64,000 nt of DNA from DASSUW01 sp963849695 (GCA_963849695.1 CAWKIT010000026.1:62001-126000); one strand, 5' to 3'; shown: positions 51,288 through 60,798, counted from the stretch's first letter. Notes: a model not told the origin generated them from the sequence alone. Program-made: numbers and translations.

Positions 51288-53669
51288 TCAGCACTCGGCC
51301 GCGTGGCGCGCGCAGGCGGCGAGCCACGACGAGCGCCAGACGCCCTCCGGGTCGTCGGTCATGTCCGCGATCCACCCCTCCCGGTCGCGCTCCGGGGTGT
51401 GCCGCAGCCGGGCCGTCCGCCCGTCCGGCGCCAAGTCGTAGCGCACGAGCGGGAGCACGACCGCGGCCTCGGCGCGCGAGAGCACCACGTCGAGGGCCTC
51501 GACTCCCAGGGCGCGGCGCGCGCCCTCGCCGTGCTCGGCCACACGCACGGCGGCCCGGATCCGTTCGCCGTGCCGGAGCGCGAGCACTGTGACCACGAGC
51601 CGGCGCGCCAGCTCGATCTCGTCGTCGAGCGCCCGGATCAGCGGGCCGTCGCGATCGGCGAGAGCGGTGCGGGCGACGAGCGCTCGCGCCGCGAGAGCGG
51701 CGGCGTCGTCGAACACGCCGGCCAGGACGTCCGCCGCGACGAGCCCGCGGCCGCCGGCCGCGTCGACGGCGTCGAGCGCGGCGAGCACCACTGAACGGTC
51801 GCGATCGCCGAGCGCCGGGGCGACGACTGCGGCGCCGTGCTCGGCCGCGACCGCGGCCGCGGCACGCACGAGCGGCAGGCGCCGGTCTGCGCCCTCGCGG
51901 GCGACCGCGGCGGCGAGGAGCGCGACCGCGTCGTCGCCGAGGCGCGAGATTGCCGCAGCCGCCCTGCCCGCTGTGCGCCCGTTCTCGATCGCCGCGACGA
52001 CCCGGCGCACCACTTCCGGGTCCCCGGCGTCGGTCGGCGCGACCGCATCGAGCGCCGCGACGCGCACCGACGCGTCGGGGTCGTCGAGCAGTGCCACCAG
52101 CAGCCGCCGATCCGGGCCCGGGGGCGCCGCCGCCGCCCGCCGATCCGTGGGGTCGTCAGAGTGCGCGAGCTCGCGGGCGAGCGACCCGGCCTCGGCGGCC
52201 GCGCGTACGTCGCCGCTCGCCGCGAGCTGCCCCAGCACGCGCATGCGCACCTCCGGGTCCGAGTGCTCCGCGACCGTGCGCAGCTCGGCCTCGGTCGCGG
52301 GTGACGCCATGCCCGCGAGCAGATCCAGGCCGAGACGCACGTCGCGCGCGTCATCGGACGCCAGCAGCGCCCGGACAGCCGGGGCCTCCAGCTCGCCGGT
52401 CGCCACGAGCGGGCGGCGGCGCATCTCGCCTGCGAGCGCTCGCGTGTACGACCGGTACACGCCGACGGCGACCGCCGTCCAGATCACAGACAGCAGGAGC
52501 CCGAACACGATCACCGCCCCGACCCCGAGGCCGAACGCTTCCAGGACGAGCAGCAGCACGCCGGTGGCCCCGATCGCGACCGGGACCCCGATCCCCTCGA
52601 CGACCGCCTGCACCGACAGCCGCTCCTCCACCGGGACCACCTGGTAGGCGGCGTTGATCGACGTGCGCGTCGTGCCGTCGGTGGCCGCCACGTCGGCGAT
52701 GCGGAGCCAGGCGGCCAGAACGAACAGCCCGAGCGAAGCGGTGCCCGGTCCGGCGGCGACGGCGGCCATGACCGCGAGCACTGCGGCCACGGCCGCAGGG
52801 TTCAGGACCAGCCCGAGTCGCAGGCCGAAGCGGCGGATCAACGGGCCGGCGAGCACTGCGACGAAGAGGATGTCGACGAGGTTCAGGACCGCCGTGTAGC
52901 CGGCCAGGAACCGCGTCAGGTCGGCGCCGCTGTACCGCGCCGCGGCGCGGTCGAAGAACAGGAAGTCGACCACCTGCGACCCCATGGCGGACAGCACCTG
53001 GTACGCGAGCAGCAGCGCCACCAGGCCCGTGAACAGCGTCCGCAACGGCGGCCGGGCGACCGCCGGAGCACCCTCGGCCTGCGCGGCGCGCACCTCCGGG
53101 AACCGCCGTTCGGTGAGGAGCAGGAGGCCGAGGAACGCCAGCTGCGACACGGTCGTTGCGACGAGCAGGTTCTCGGTCGAGCCGAGCAGCGCCAGCAACG
53201 GGATGGCGAGCAGGCCGCCGACCAGGAATCCCAGCACGAAGCCCGACACCACGCGCGGGAACAGCTCCTTCATCTGGCGGACGTCCAGGAGGCGGCCCGC
53301 CTGCCCGCCGAGGAACACGAAGCCGACCTGGATGGCGATCGGGAACATCACGAGCAGGACCGCCGACACCCATTCCCCGCCGGCGACGAGGATCACCCAC
53401 GACGCGGCGAACAGCAGCGCGATGACGCCCAGGCTCACGGTGGCGACGCGGACGAGGCGCGCGCCGCGCGCCGCGCGGGCAATGAGGGCCGCCGCTCCGC
53501 TCCCGACCACCGCGATCGCGATGTAGGACGCCGGCAGCCACTCCGAGCCGAACTCGTCGAGGAACAGCGAGTTGGCGGGGACGATCAGGAGCGCGAGCGT
53601 CACGCCGAACGCCACCGCCTGCGCGGTCAGCAGGGCGACCGCGCGGCGCGGCGACGCCGCGCCGGTCAC
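51288..53669 (-). CDS. ATP/ADP-translocase-like membrane protein fused to HEAT repeats
   Basis: 793 residues from GTG 53669 (overlaps the cNMP-binding gene, GTGA). Residues 10-415 hold about 12 helices; R131-QMKELFP-138 followed by a glycine-rich helix (SGFVLGFLVGGL) is the signature wording of the nucleotide-transporter (Npt/AAA) branch of the MFS fold. Residues about 430-760 are soluble Ala/Asp-rich repeats of roughly 30-35 residues (LLVALLDDPDASVRVAALDAVAP is one) that fit HEAT/armadillo helices. The soluble part should sit in the cytoplasm. I infer a transporter or sensor of nucleotide-like ligands with a protein-binding scaffold. Drug or other solute transport is the alternative. Confidence 0.7.
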   Translation of the reverse strand: MTGAASPRRAVALLTAQAVAFGVTLALLIVPANSLFLDEFGSEWLPASYIAIAVVGSGAAALIARAARGARLVRVATVSLGVIALLFAASWVILVAGGEWVSAVLLVMFPIAIQVGFVFLGGQAGRLLDVRQMKELFPRVVSGFVLGFLVGGLLAIPLLALLGSTENLLVATTVSQLAFLGLLLLTERRFPEVRAAQAEGAPAVARPPLRTLFTGLVALLLAYQVLSAMGSQVVDFLFFDRAAARYSGADLTRFLAGYTAVLNLVDILFVAVLAGPLIRRFGLRLGLVLNPAAVAAVLAVMAAVAAGPGTASLGLFVLAAWLRIADVAATDGTTRTSINAAYQVVPVEERLSVQAVVEGIGVPVAIGATGVLLLVLEAFGLGVGAVIVFGLLLSVIWTAVAVGVYRSYTRALAGEMRRRPLVATGELEAPAVRALLASDDARDVRLGLDLLAGMASPATEAELRTVAEHSDPEVRMRVLGQLAASGDVRAAAEAGSLARELAHSDDPTDRRAAAAPPGPDRRLLVALLDDPDASVRVAALDAVAPTDAGDPEVVRRVVAAIENGRTAGRAAAAISRLGDDAVALLAAAVAREGADRRLPLVRAAAAVAAEHGAAVVAPALGDRDRSVVLAALDAVDAAGGRGLVAADVLAGVFDDAAALAARALVARTALADRDGPLIRALDDEIELARRLVVTVLALRHGERIRAAVRVAEHGEGARRALGVEALDVVLSRAEAAVVLPLVRYDLAPDGRTARLRHTPERDREGWIADMTDDPEGVWRSSWLAACARHAAEC

Positions 53670-54106
53670 CCGTCTCGGCCTGCGTGGTCGGCGTTGGCGC
53701 GCAGACGCGCCACGAGCGCCGCGATCACGCCCTCGGTCAACTCGGGCCAGTCGGCGAGCAGGTCGTCGAGCAGCGCCTTGTCGACGCGCAGTACGAGCGT
53801 CCGCTCCAGGCTGGTCACCGAGGCGGCGCGAGGCTGCGGCACGAGCACGGCAAGCTCGCCGACCGTCGCGCCGGATCCCAGCTCGACGAGCGTCTGCTCG
53901 CCCCTGTGCACGCGAACGCGGCCTTCGACCACTGCGTACAGGTGCGCCTCGACCGCGCCCTGCTCGATCAGCAGCTCCCCGGGCTTTGCGCGCACCTCGG
54001 CGGCCCCTTCCGCCACCGCGGCGAGCACGCGCCCGGGGACCTCCGCGAACAGGTCGACGCGGTGCAGCGCGGCCACACGCTCGACGAGACCGAGCGAGTC
54101 GGTCAC
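53666..54106 (-). CDS. Stand-alone cyclic-nucleotide-binding domain protein
   Basis: 146 residues from GTG 54106. One cNMP-binding fold: VDLFAEVPGRVLAAVAEGAAEVRAK, GELLIEQGAVEAHLYAVVEGRVRVH, and the phosphate-binding cassette GATVGELAVLVPQPRAASVTS with the E84 and R93 that contact the ribose and cyclic phosphate. There is no helix-turn-helix after it, so it is not a CRP-type regulator. Overlaps both neighbours by four bases. Likely a cAMP/cGMP-responsive subunit of the adjacent membrane HEAT protein. Confidence 0.82.
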   Translation of the reverse strand: MTDSLGLVERVAALHRVDLFAEVPGRVLAAVAEGAAEVRAKPGELLIEQGAVEAHLYAVVEGRVRVHRGEQTLVELGSGATVGELAVLVPQPRAASVTSLERTLVLRVDKALLDDLLADWPELTEGVIAALVARLRANADHAGRDG

Positions 54107-55839
54107 ATGCCGCCGATCCGTGCGAGCAGGTCGGTGACCTCGTGCTCCTCGTACGGATGGAACCACTCCCGGACGAAGAGCTCGCCGGGGATCATCACCA
54201 CCTCCACGGGCGCGACCGCCACGACGGTGCTGTTGCGCTCGGCGCGGCGCACGACGCCGGTGATGCCGATCGGCAGCCACGCCGGCACGTCGGCGTGCTC
54301 GTATCCGCCGAGCGGCTGCGCTCTCAGCCCCGGCCCGGTCGCGAGGTACACGAACGCCGGCGACGTCCCGGCGTCGACGAGTACCTCGCCGCCGAGCACG
54401 GGCACGCGCCGGACGTCCTCGAAGGCCCTGCCCCGGTCGATCGCCGACACCTTCATGCCGCGCTCGCCGAGCGCGCGCAGGATGCCGGTCGCTTCGTCAC
54501 TGCCTGCCGGGACGCCGATCCCGCGGTGATAGCGAGCGCGCTCGGCCGACGCCACACCCTCGAGATCGGCGACGACCGCGACCCGCGCCCCCAGCGAAGG
54601 GTCGCGACGGGCGAGCGCCACGGCCACCGCGTCGGCGAACGAAGGCTCGTCCGCGGGGCGTTCGACTTGGACCTCCGTGGACGCCGGGTCGCGGCCCGGC
54701 GCCGGAAGGTCGGAGAAGGGAGGCCGGAACGCGAACGCTCCGAGCACGTCGGCGCCGATGTCGGCGACGACCCGGGCGGTCGCCTCGGAGGCGGCAGACG
54801 CCGCCGCGGGCGAGCTGAACCGGCCGCGGTGGAACGCGATGCGCAGGTTGCCGTGCGGCGTCACGAACGCGCGCCGGAGGTTCGCCTCGCCGGCGCTCAG
54901 CGGGCTGTCGGCGCGCAGGAGCAGGAGCCGGTCGTTCCCCGCGGTCCGCAGCGCGAACACCGCCGCGCCGGAATCGGCGTCGATGAAGATCTCGTAGCCG
55001 GCGGCGGTGCGGAGCGTCGTGCCCCGCTGCCGAAGCGCGTCGGCGGCACGCACCAGGCGCACGGCGTCGATCGCGTCGTCCACGAGCGCGCGATGCGCGG
55101 GGTCTGGCGAGTCGAGCCAGGCGTACGCATCGCGGGCCGGGTGGGAGTACCACCGCGCGTTGACGCCGAGCTCTCCCGGCGCGTCGTCCGGCGTCGGCAT
55201 CGCCACCGCATCCCTGTGCTGCTCGAGATCGGTGAGCACGACGTGCTGCATAACCCTGCGGAGCCCCGTGACGTCGGCCAGCAGGGCCGCCGGCACGGTC
55301 GACTTGCTGTGGGCAGCCGCGAGCGAGACGAGCTCCCGCAGGACGACGCCGCGGGTGACTCCGGACGGCGCGACGGCGTCCACGGCGGCGATCCGGCGGA
55401 CGACCGCGCCGTCGTCCTCCACCAGGCGGTCGAGCACGTCGTCCATCTCGCCCGCGAACGGGACGTGGGCGGCGTACAGCGCGTGGATCCGGCGGCCGGC
55501 GGGCGTCGGGTCGTGCATGCCGACGTCGTGCACGTACGTGAGCAGGACCGCGAGCGCGACCACGAACTCGCGGCGGTCGCCCGGCCGCACGGGCAGGAGA
55601 ACGCCTTCGACCTTGTGCGCGAGATCGACGACTCCGGCCGCGATGTCGCGCACATGGACGATCCCGTGATCGGCGAACAGCGCCGGATGTCCGTTGGCGG
55701 CCCCGCCGAGCCCGTCGCCGGCGCGCAGCGCCTCGAGCGTCGAACCCTCGACCACGGGCCGCCAGAACCGCTCCTCGAGCACCGACCTGACCTCCGCGCT
55801 GAGGTGACGATCGATCGACCTGAGCGAAGGCTCCCCCAC
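54103..55839 (-). CDS. HD-like protein with C-terminal cNMP-binding-like domain
   Basis: 578 residues from GTG 55839, six bases after TAGGTT. The N-terminal 130 residues carry His/Asp motifs in a helical context (FADHGIVHVRDI, LLTYVHDVGMHD, ALYAAH; H58, H62, H104-D105) reminiscent of HD-type phosphohydrolases. The middle (about 250-420) has KYEIFID-like and VADIGADVLGAFAF segments I cannot place. The C-terminal 110 residues (VPVLGGEVLVDAGTSPAFVY, LGGYEHADVPAWLPIGITG, RNSTVVAVAPVEVVMIPGELF) have the strand pattern of a cNMP-binding/cupin barrel without a clear cyclic-phosphate cassette. First gene of the three-gene operon. Confidence 0.6.
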   Translation of the reverse strand: MGEPSLRSIDRHLSAEVRSVLEERFWRPVVEGSTLEALRAGDGLGGAANGHPALFADHGIVHVRDIAAGVVDLAHKVEGVLLPVRPGDRREFVVALAVLLTYVHDVGMHDPTPAGRRIHALYAAHVPFAGEMDDVLDRLVEDDGAVVRRIAAVDAVAPSGVTRGVVLRELVSLAAAHSKSTVPAALLADVTGLRRVMQHVVLTDLEQHRDAVAMPTPDDAPGELGVNARWYSHPARDAYAWLDSPDPAHRALVDDAIDAVRLVRAADALRQRGTTLRTAAGYEIFIDADSGAAVFALRTAGNDRLLLLRADSPLSAGEANLRRAFVTPHGNLRIAFHRGRFSSPAAASAASEATARVVADIGADVLGAFAFRPPFSDLPAPGRDPASTEVQVERPADEPSFADAVAVALARRDPSLGARVAVVADLEGVASAERARYHRGIGVPAGSDEATGILRALGERGMKVSAIDRGRAFEDVRRVPVLGGEVLVDAGTSPAFVYLATGPGLRAQPLGGYEHADVPAWLPIGITGVVRRAERNSTVVAVAPVEVVMIPGELFVREWFHPYEEHEVTDLLARIGGM

Positions 55840-55876
55840 GGGGCCAACCTACCGGCGACGCCGCACTCGAGACAAA

Positions 55877-57958
55877 TCAGCGAGGGTATGCCGCCGGAAC
55901 GCCGCCGTCGACGTTGAGCACGTTGCCGGTGCTCTTCCCCGACCGCTGCGGCGACGCAAAGTGCAGGACCGCCTCGGCGATGTCCTCGGGGAGGATGTTC
56001 ACGCCGAGCGTGGTGCGCTTGCGGTAATGCTCCTCCAGCTCGTCGGGCTCGATGCCGTATGCCGCCGCGCGCTCCTCGCGCCAGCTCGAGTCCCAGATCC
56101 TGGAGCCCTGGAGCACCGCGTCGGGGTTGACGGTGTTGACGCGGATCCCGTCCTCGCCACCCTCCTCGGCCAGGCAGCGGGCCAGGTGCAGCTCGGCCGC
56201 CTTGGCGGACGAGTAGGCGGCCGCGTTCCTGCCGGCCACCAGCGCGTTCTTGGAGGCGACGAAGACCAGCGCGCCGCCGCGCCCCTGCACGCGCAGGATC
56301 CGGAACGCCGAGCGCGCGACGAGGAAGTAGCCGGTGCCGAGGATCGCGTGGTTGCGCTCCCACTCGGCGAGCGTGGTCTGCTCGATCGGCGCGCTCGAGG
56401 CGACGCCGGCGTTGGACACGACGATGTCGACGCCCCCGAACCTCTCCACGGCGGCCGTGAACGCCGCCGCCACCGCGGCCTCGGAGGTCACGTCGCCGTC
56501 GGCGGCGACTCCGCGGTCGCCCAGGTGCGCGACCGCCTCGGCCGCTCCCTCGGCATCGAGGTCGAACGCCACGACGCAGGCGCCGGCCGACGCCAGCGCC
56601 TCGACCACCGCGCGCCCGATGCCGCCGGCGGCGCCGGTGACCAGCGCCACCTGCCCCTGCAGCTCGCCGGGCGGCGGTGCCAGCGACAGCTTGTAGAGCT
56701 CGAGCGGCCAGTACTCGACGGCGAAGCTCTCGCCCTCGTCGAGCGACACGAAGCCGCCCAGCGCGTGGGCGCCGGCCATGACCTCGATCGCGCGGTGGTA
56801 GAGGTCGCGCGAGAGCCCCGCCGCCTTGGTGGTGGGCGCGACGCCCACGAGCCCGATGTGCTGGATCAGCACCACGCGCGCGTCCGGGTCGGCGGGCTCC
56901 GTCGACTCGTCGCCGTGGCGCTCGACGTAGGCGCGGTAGTCCTCGCGGAAGCCCCCGGCGAGGTCGCGGATCCGCGCCGCCAGGGCGCCGTCGTCGTCCG
57001 CGTCCGGGTCGAACGGCACCCACAGGGGCACGCGCTTGGTGTGCACGAGGTGGTCGGGGCACGCCGCGCCGACGCCGGTCAGCTCGGGCGCGGCGCGCGA
57101 GGACACGAGCTCGAGCACCCGCGGCGAGGTGTCGACCACGAGCACTTTCGAGCGCTCGCTCGAGACCGCCCCGCGCAACGTGGGCAGCACGGCGCGCAGC
57201 AGCTCGCGACGGCGCGCGTCGTCGAGCGGCTCGCGGGCCGGGCCGTCGAAGCGCTGCTCGCCCGCCGTGCGCGCATTGACGAACTCGACCGCGCGGTTGA
57301 TCACCTCGATCGTGCGGCGGTATGCCTCGTCCGCCGTGGCGCCCCACACGACGAGGCCGTGCTTGGCGAGCACCACGAGCTTCAGCCCCGGGTTCTCCCG
57401 CACCGCCGTCCCGACCTGCTTGGCGAGCGTGAAGCCGGGCCGGATGTAGGGGATCCAGGCCGCCTCGTCGCCGAAGCACTCCGCCACCAGCCGCTCGCCG
57501 TCGCGCGTCCCGGCGAGCACGTTGATGCCGTCCGGATGCGTGTGATGGACGTGCGGGGCCGGCACGAACGCGTGCAGCAACGTCTCGATCGACGAGCGCG
57601 GCGCCGCCGGGTCGACCTGGCAGCGCGCCAGGTGGGCGACCATGTCCTCGTCGCTCATCTCGTCGCGATCGAACGCGGCGAGCATCTCGTCCAGCCGCAG
57701 CGGCGTGAAGTCGCCGCGCCCCATGGTCGCGAGGTCGCTGCCGGAGCCCTTGACCCACATGACCTCGACCTCGCGGCCGACGTGGTCGGTCGTCGTCCCC
57801 TTCGCCGACGTGTTGCCACCGCCGAAGTTCGCCACCGCGCGGTCGGAGCCCAGCAGGTGCGAGGCGAGCAGGACCTGCCCGAGCGCGTCGCCCGGCACCT
57901 CCGAGGCCGCCGGCCAGCGGTCCTCGGCCGGGGCGATCAGCTGCGCGAGCGTCGTCAT
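55877..57958 (-). CDS. rhaD: Bifunctional rhamnulose-1-phosphate aldolase/lactaldehyde dehydrogenase
   Basis: 693 residues. Residues 1-430 are a class II aldolase domain (NFGGGNTSAKG, VMWVKGSGSDL, zinc histidines in HVHHTHPDG, LAKHGLVVWGAT). Residues about 440-690 are a short-chain dehydrogenase (VALVTGAAGGIGRAVVEALA, VVSNAGVASSAPI, AYSSAKAAELHLAR, NVLNVDGGVPAAYPR). It splits rhamnulose-1-phosphate into DHAP and L-lactaldehyde and oxidises or reduces the latter with NAD(P). The fusion, known as RhaD/RhaE-type, is common in actinobacteria and alphaproteobacteria. Overlaps rhaI by four bases; last gene of the rhamnose operon. Confidence 0.93.
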   Translation of the reverse strand: MTTLAQLIAPAEDRWPAASEVPGDALGQVLLASHLLGSDRAVANFGGGNTSAKGTTTDHVGREVEVMWVKGSGSDLATMGRGDFTPLRLDEMLAAFDRDEMSDEDMVAHLARCQVDPAAPRSSIETLLHAFVPAPHVHHTHPDGINVLAGTRDGERLVAECFGDEAAWIPYIRPGFTLAKQVGTAVRENPGLKLVVLAKHGLVVWGATADEAYRRTIEVINRAVEFVNARTAGEQRFDGPAREPLDDARRRELLRAVLPTLRGAVSSERSKVLVVDTSPRVLELVSSRAAPELTGVGAACPDHLVHTKRVPLWVPFDPDADDDGALAARIRDLAGGFREDYRAYVERHGDESTEPADPDARVVLIQHIGLVGVAPTTKAAGLSRDLYHRAIEVMAGAHALGGFVSLDEGESFAVEYWPLELYKLSLAPPPGELQGQVALVTGAAGGIGRAVVEALASAGACVVAFDLDAEGAAEAVAHLGDRGVAADGDVTSEAAVAAAFTAAVERFGGVDIVVSNAGVASSAPIEQTTLAEWERNHAILGTGYFLVARSAFRILRVQGRGGALVFVASKNALVAGRNAAAYSSAKAAELHLARCLAEEGGEDGIRVNTVNPDAVLQGSRIWDSSWREERAAAYGIEPDELEEHYRKRTTLGVNILPEDIAEAVLHFASPQRSGKSTGNVLNVDGGVPAAYPR

Positions 57959-59079
57959 CGGCCCCAGCCCCCGGCCACCGAGACGGTCGAGCCTCGCTCC
58001 GCGACGATGCGATCCACGTAGGGGCGGAGCTCGGCGATCGGGTCCTCGGCGGCGCCGAGCGACAGGCGCATCGCGGCGCACTGCGGCCGGACGTCGGTCT
58101 TGTAGGCGTCGAGCAGCAGCTGGTGCCCGCGCAGCACGTCGCCCTCGGACTGGGCCTCGGCCAGCGCCTCGCGGTCCACGAGCCGCGCCTTGGCGTAGGC
58201 GTCCTGGAGGTTGAGCACGCTCAGCACCATCGCCTCGGCCTTGGCCTCGACGTTGTGGGCCTGGTCGATGGTCAGGCGCGGCAGCTTCCCGCCGAGCTCG
58301 AAGAAGATCAGGAACAGCTCGAGCGGGTTGACCGAGCCGACGATCAGGTCGTCGTCCGCGTACTTGCGGTTGTTGAAGTGGAAGCCGCCGAGCCGGCCCT
58401 CGGCGCCGAGGATGGCGACGATCTGCTCGATGTTGGCGCCCGGGAGGTGGTGGCCGAGGTCGACCAGCACCTTCGCCCGCTCCCCCAGCTTCTGGCAGGC
58501 GAGCAGCGACGACCCCCAGTCCGCGAGGTCGGTCGCGTAGAAGGCCGGCTCGAACGGCTTGTACTCGAGCAGCAGCTCCTGCGTCTCCGGCGTCGCCGCG
58601 TACAGCTCGGCCAGGCAGTCGAGCATCCGCGCGCGCCGCGCCACGAGGTCGTCCTGCCCCGGGTAGCTGGTGCCGTCCGCGAACCACAGCGACTGCGCGG
58701 TCGAGCCGAGCTCGCGCGCGATCTCCACGCACTCGAGCAGGTGGTCGGTCGCCTTGCGGCGGACGGCCGCGTCGGGATGCGTGATCGAGCCGAGCTTGTA
58801 GTCGGGATCCTGGAACAGGTTCGGGTTGACGGCGCCGATCCGCAGGCCGCGGGCCTCGGCGTGGGCGCGCAGCGCCGGCAGATCGTCGACCTGATCCCAC
58901 GGGAAGTGCAGCGCGACCGCCGGTGCCGTCCCGGTCAGGCGGTGCACCTCGGCCGCGTCGTCGATGCGCTCGAACACGTCGCGCGGCCGCCCGGCCTGCT
59001 GGAACGTCGCAAAGCGCGTCCCGGAGTCGCCGTAGCCCCACGACGGGGTCTCGATTTCGAGTGCTGAGAGGTCGATCAC
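57955..59079 (-). CDS. rhaI: L-rhamnose isomerase (actinobacterial/Pseudomonas RhaI type)
   Basis: 374 residues from GTG 59079, overlapping rhaB. TIM-barrel xylose-isomerase-like fold with GTAPAVALHFPWDQVDD, NPNLFQDPDYKLGSITHPD, LWFADGTSYPGQDD, LLLEYKPFEPAFY, DLGHHLPGANIEQIVA and GFHFNNRKYADDDL; the Glu, Asp and His residues of these loops hold two metal ions. It converts L-rhamnose to L-rhamnulose, the second step after mutarotation. Cytoplasmic. Confidence 0.93.
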   Translation of the reverse strand: MIDLSALEIETPSWGYGDSGTRFATFQQAGRPRDVFERIDDAAEVHRLTGTAPAVALHFPWDQVDDLPALRAHAEARGLRIGAVNPNLFQDPDYKLGSITHPDAAVRRKATDHLLECVEIARELGSTAQSLWFADGTSYPGQDDLVARRARMLDCLAELYAATPETQELLLEYKPFEPAFYATDLADWGSSLLACQKLGERAKVLVDLGHHLPGANIEQIVAILGAEGRLGGFHFNNRKYADDDLIVGSVNPLELFLIFFELGGKLPRLTIDQAHNVEAKAEAMVLSVLNLQDAYAKARLVDREALAEAQSEGDVLRGHQLLLDAYKTDVRPQCAAMRLSLGAAEDPIAELRPYVDRIVAERGSTVSVAGGWGR

Positions 59080-60509
59080 GGCACGGTCTCCTCGACATTC
59101 TCGCCCGTCACCGCGAGGAAGCGGTCGTAGACGCCGTCGGCGCCGCCGGTGGGCTCGTGGACGACTGGGTCGGCCGAGGCAGCGGCGACGGCTCGCATCT
59201 CCGCCAGGGCGCCCAGCTCACCGATCGCGCGCGCCTGGACGAGCACGTTGCCGAGCGAGGTCGCCTCGACCGGGCCGGCGAGCACGGGGCGCCCGAGCAG
59301 GTCGGCGGTCAGGCGGCAGAGCAGGTCGTTCCGCGCGCCCCCGCCGATCACGTGCACGACGTCGACCGCCCGGCCGGTGACCAGCTCGAGGCGCTCGAGG
59401 ACGAGCCGGTACTTGCAGGCGAGCGAGGTGAGCGCGGAGCGGACGATCTCGCCGCGGCCTTCCGGCGCCGGCTGCCCGGCCTCGGTGCACGCGGCGGCGA
59501 TGAGCGCGGGCATGTCCCCCGGGCGCAGGAAGTGGTCGTCGTCGGGGTCGAAGAGCGGCACGTCGGGGCGCGCCCGCGCCGCCAGGTCGTGCAGCTCGTC
59601 GTACGAGGCGCCCCAGTGGCGGCGGCACTCCTGGACCAACCACAGCCCCATCACGTTGCGGAGCAGGCGGATCGTCCCGTCGATCCCGCGCTCGTTGGTG
59701 AGGTTGAAATCGCGCGCGCGGTCGGTCAGCACGGGCGCGGCGAGCTCGAGTCCGAGCAGCGACCAGGTGCCCGAGGACAGGATCGCCGCGTTCTCGCCGC
59801 GCACGGGCGCCGCGACGAACGCGGAGGCCGTGTCGTGGCTCGCCACGGCGTGCACGGGCGCGTCGACCCCATGGTGGGAGTGGACCGGACCGAGCGTCGT
59901 GCCGGCCTCCACCGGGTCGCCGGCGAACGGAGCGGCGGGCAGGCCGAGCCGCTCGATCAGCCCGCGCGCCCAGGTGCCGGACCGCGCGTCGAGGAGACCG
60001 GTGGTGGAGGCGTTGGTGGCCTCGTTGGCGAGCTCGCCGCAGAGCCAGTAGGCGAGCAGATCCGGGACGAGCGCGATCCGCTCCGCGGCCGCCGCCCTGG
60101 AGTCGGCGAGAAGCTGGAAGACCGTGTTGATCGGCATCGTCTGGATGCCGGTCACCTCGTAGCGCTCCGCCGGTGGGACACGCGCGTCCGCGCGGGCGAT
60201 CATGCCCTCGGTGCGCGAGTCGCGGTAGTGGAACGGCAGCCCGAGCAAGCTGCCCCGCCGATCGAGCAGCGCGTAGTCGACGCCCCACGTGTCGACCCCG
60301 ACGCCGCGCAGGGGGACGTCGAGCCCGCGCAGCCCGTCGACCGCCTCGGTGAAGAGCGCGAGCAGGTTCCAGTGCAGGCCGTCGGGCAGCCGCACCGGCC
60401 GGTTCTGGAACCGGTGCGCGAGCTCGAGTGCCACGCGCTCGCCGTCGAAGCTGCCGCGCACCACGCGGCCGCTCTCCGCGCCGAGATCGATGGCCGCGAA
60501 GTCAGTCAA
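59076..60509 (-). CDS. rhaB: L-rhamnulokinase
   Basis: 477 residues from TTG 60509, which gives the FGGY start DFAAIDLGAESGRVV; the upstream rhaM stop at 60502 overlaps it by eight bases. Motifs: GLHWNLLALFTEAVDGL, VDTWGVDYALLD, HYRDSRTEGM, the SHDTASAF adenine-site Asp, LSSGTWSLLG and VIGGGARNDLLC. It phosphorylates L-rhamnulose at C1 using ATP. Confidence 0.94.
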   Translation of the reverse strand: MTDFAAIDLGAESGRVVRGSFDGERVALELAHRFQNRPVRLPDGLHWNLLALFTEAVDGLRGLDVPLRGVGVDTWGVDYALLDRRGSLLGLPFHYRDSRTEGMIARADARVPPAERYEVTGIQTMPINTVFQLLADSRAAAAERIALVPDLLAYWLCGELANEATNASTTGLLDARSGTWARGLIERLGLPAAPFAGDPVEAGTTLGPVHSHHGVDAPVHAVASHDTASAFVAAPVRGENAAILSSGTWSLLGLELAAPVLTDRARDFNLTNERGIDGTIRLLRNVMGLWLVQECRRHWGASYDELHDLAARARPDVPLFDPDDDHFLRPGDMPALIAAACTEAGQPAPEGRGEIVRSALTSLACKYRLVLERLELVTGRAVDVVHVIGGGARNDLLCRLTADLLGRPVLAGPVEATSLGNVLVQARAIGELGALAEMRAVAAASADPVVHEPTGGADGVYDRFLAVTGENVEETVP

Positions 60510-60798
60510 GGTGGAAAACCTCTTCGATGCGGCGCATCGGCGGCACGAGGAAGTCGGCCATCGCGGCCTGCCAGCGCGCGTTGACGCCGGTCGCCTCCAT
60601 GCCGGCCAGCGCCGCCTCGAAGTCCTCGGTCTCGAGGTAGCCGATCAGCAGCCCGTCCTCCGTGAGGAACAGCGAATAGTTCGTCCAGCCAGTGGCGCTC
60701 AGCGCCTCGAGCATCTCCGGCCACACCGCCGTGTGCGCCGCCTTGTACTCCTCGAGCCGCTCGGGCCGCACCCGCATCGTCCAGCAGACGCGCTCCAT
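60502..60798 (-). CDS. rhaM: L-rhamnose mutarotase
   Basis: 98 residues. The fold is a ferredoxin-like dimer: MERVCWTMRVRPERLEEYKAAHTAVWPEML with the catalytic His22-like residue, GWTNYSLFL, ETEDFEAALA and WQAAMADFLVP. It equilibrates alpha and beta L-rhamnopyranose ahead of RhaI. The ATG overlaps the stop of the isomerase-like gene. Confidence 0.92.
   Translation of the reverse strand: MERVCWTMRVRPERLEEYKAAHTAVWPEMLEALSATGWTNYSLFLTEDGLLIGYLETEDFEAALAGMEATGVNARWQAAMADFLVPPMRRIEEVFHLD

Noticed and set aside
51288..53669. Reading the HEAT-fused membrane protein as a simple drug exporter
   Set aside because: The R-QMKELFP segment, the HEAT tail and the cNMP-binding partner do not fit ordinary exporters, though this remains a formal alternative.
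53572..60584. Series of long plus-strand frames opposite the HD operon and rhamnose genes
   Set aside because: Arg/Gly/Val/Ala-rich antisense frames; the minus strand holds intact, recognisable enzymes with coupled starts.
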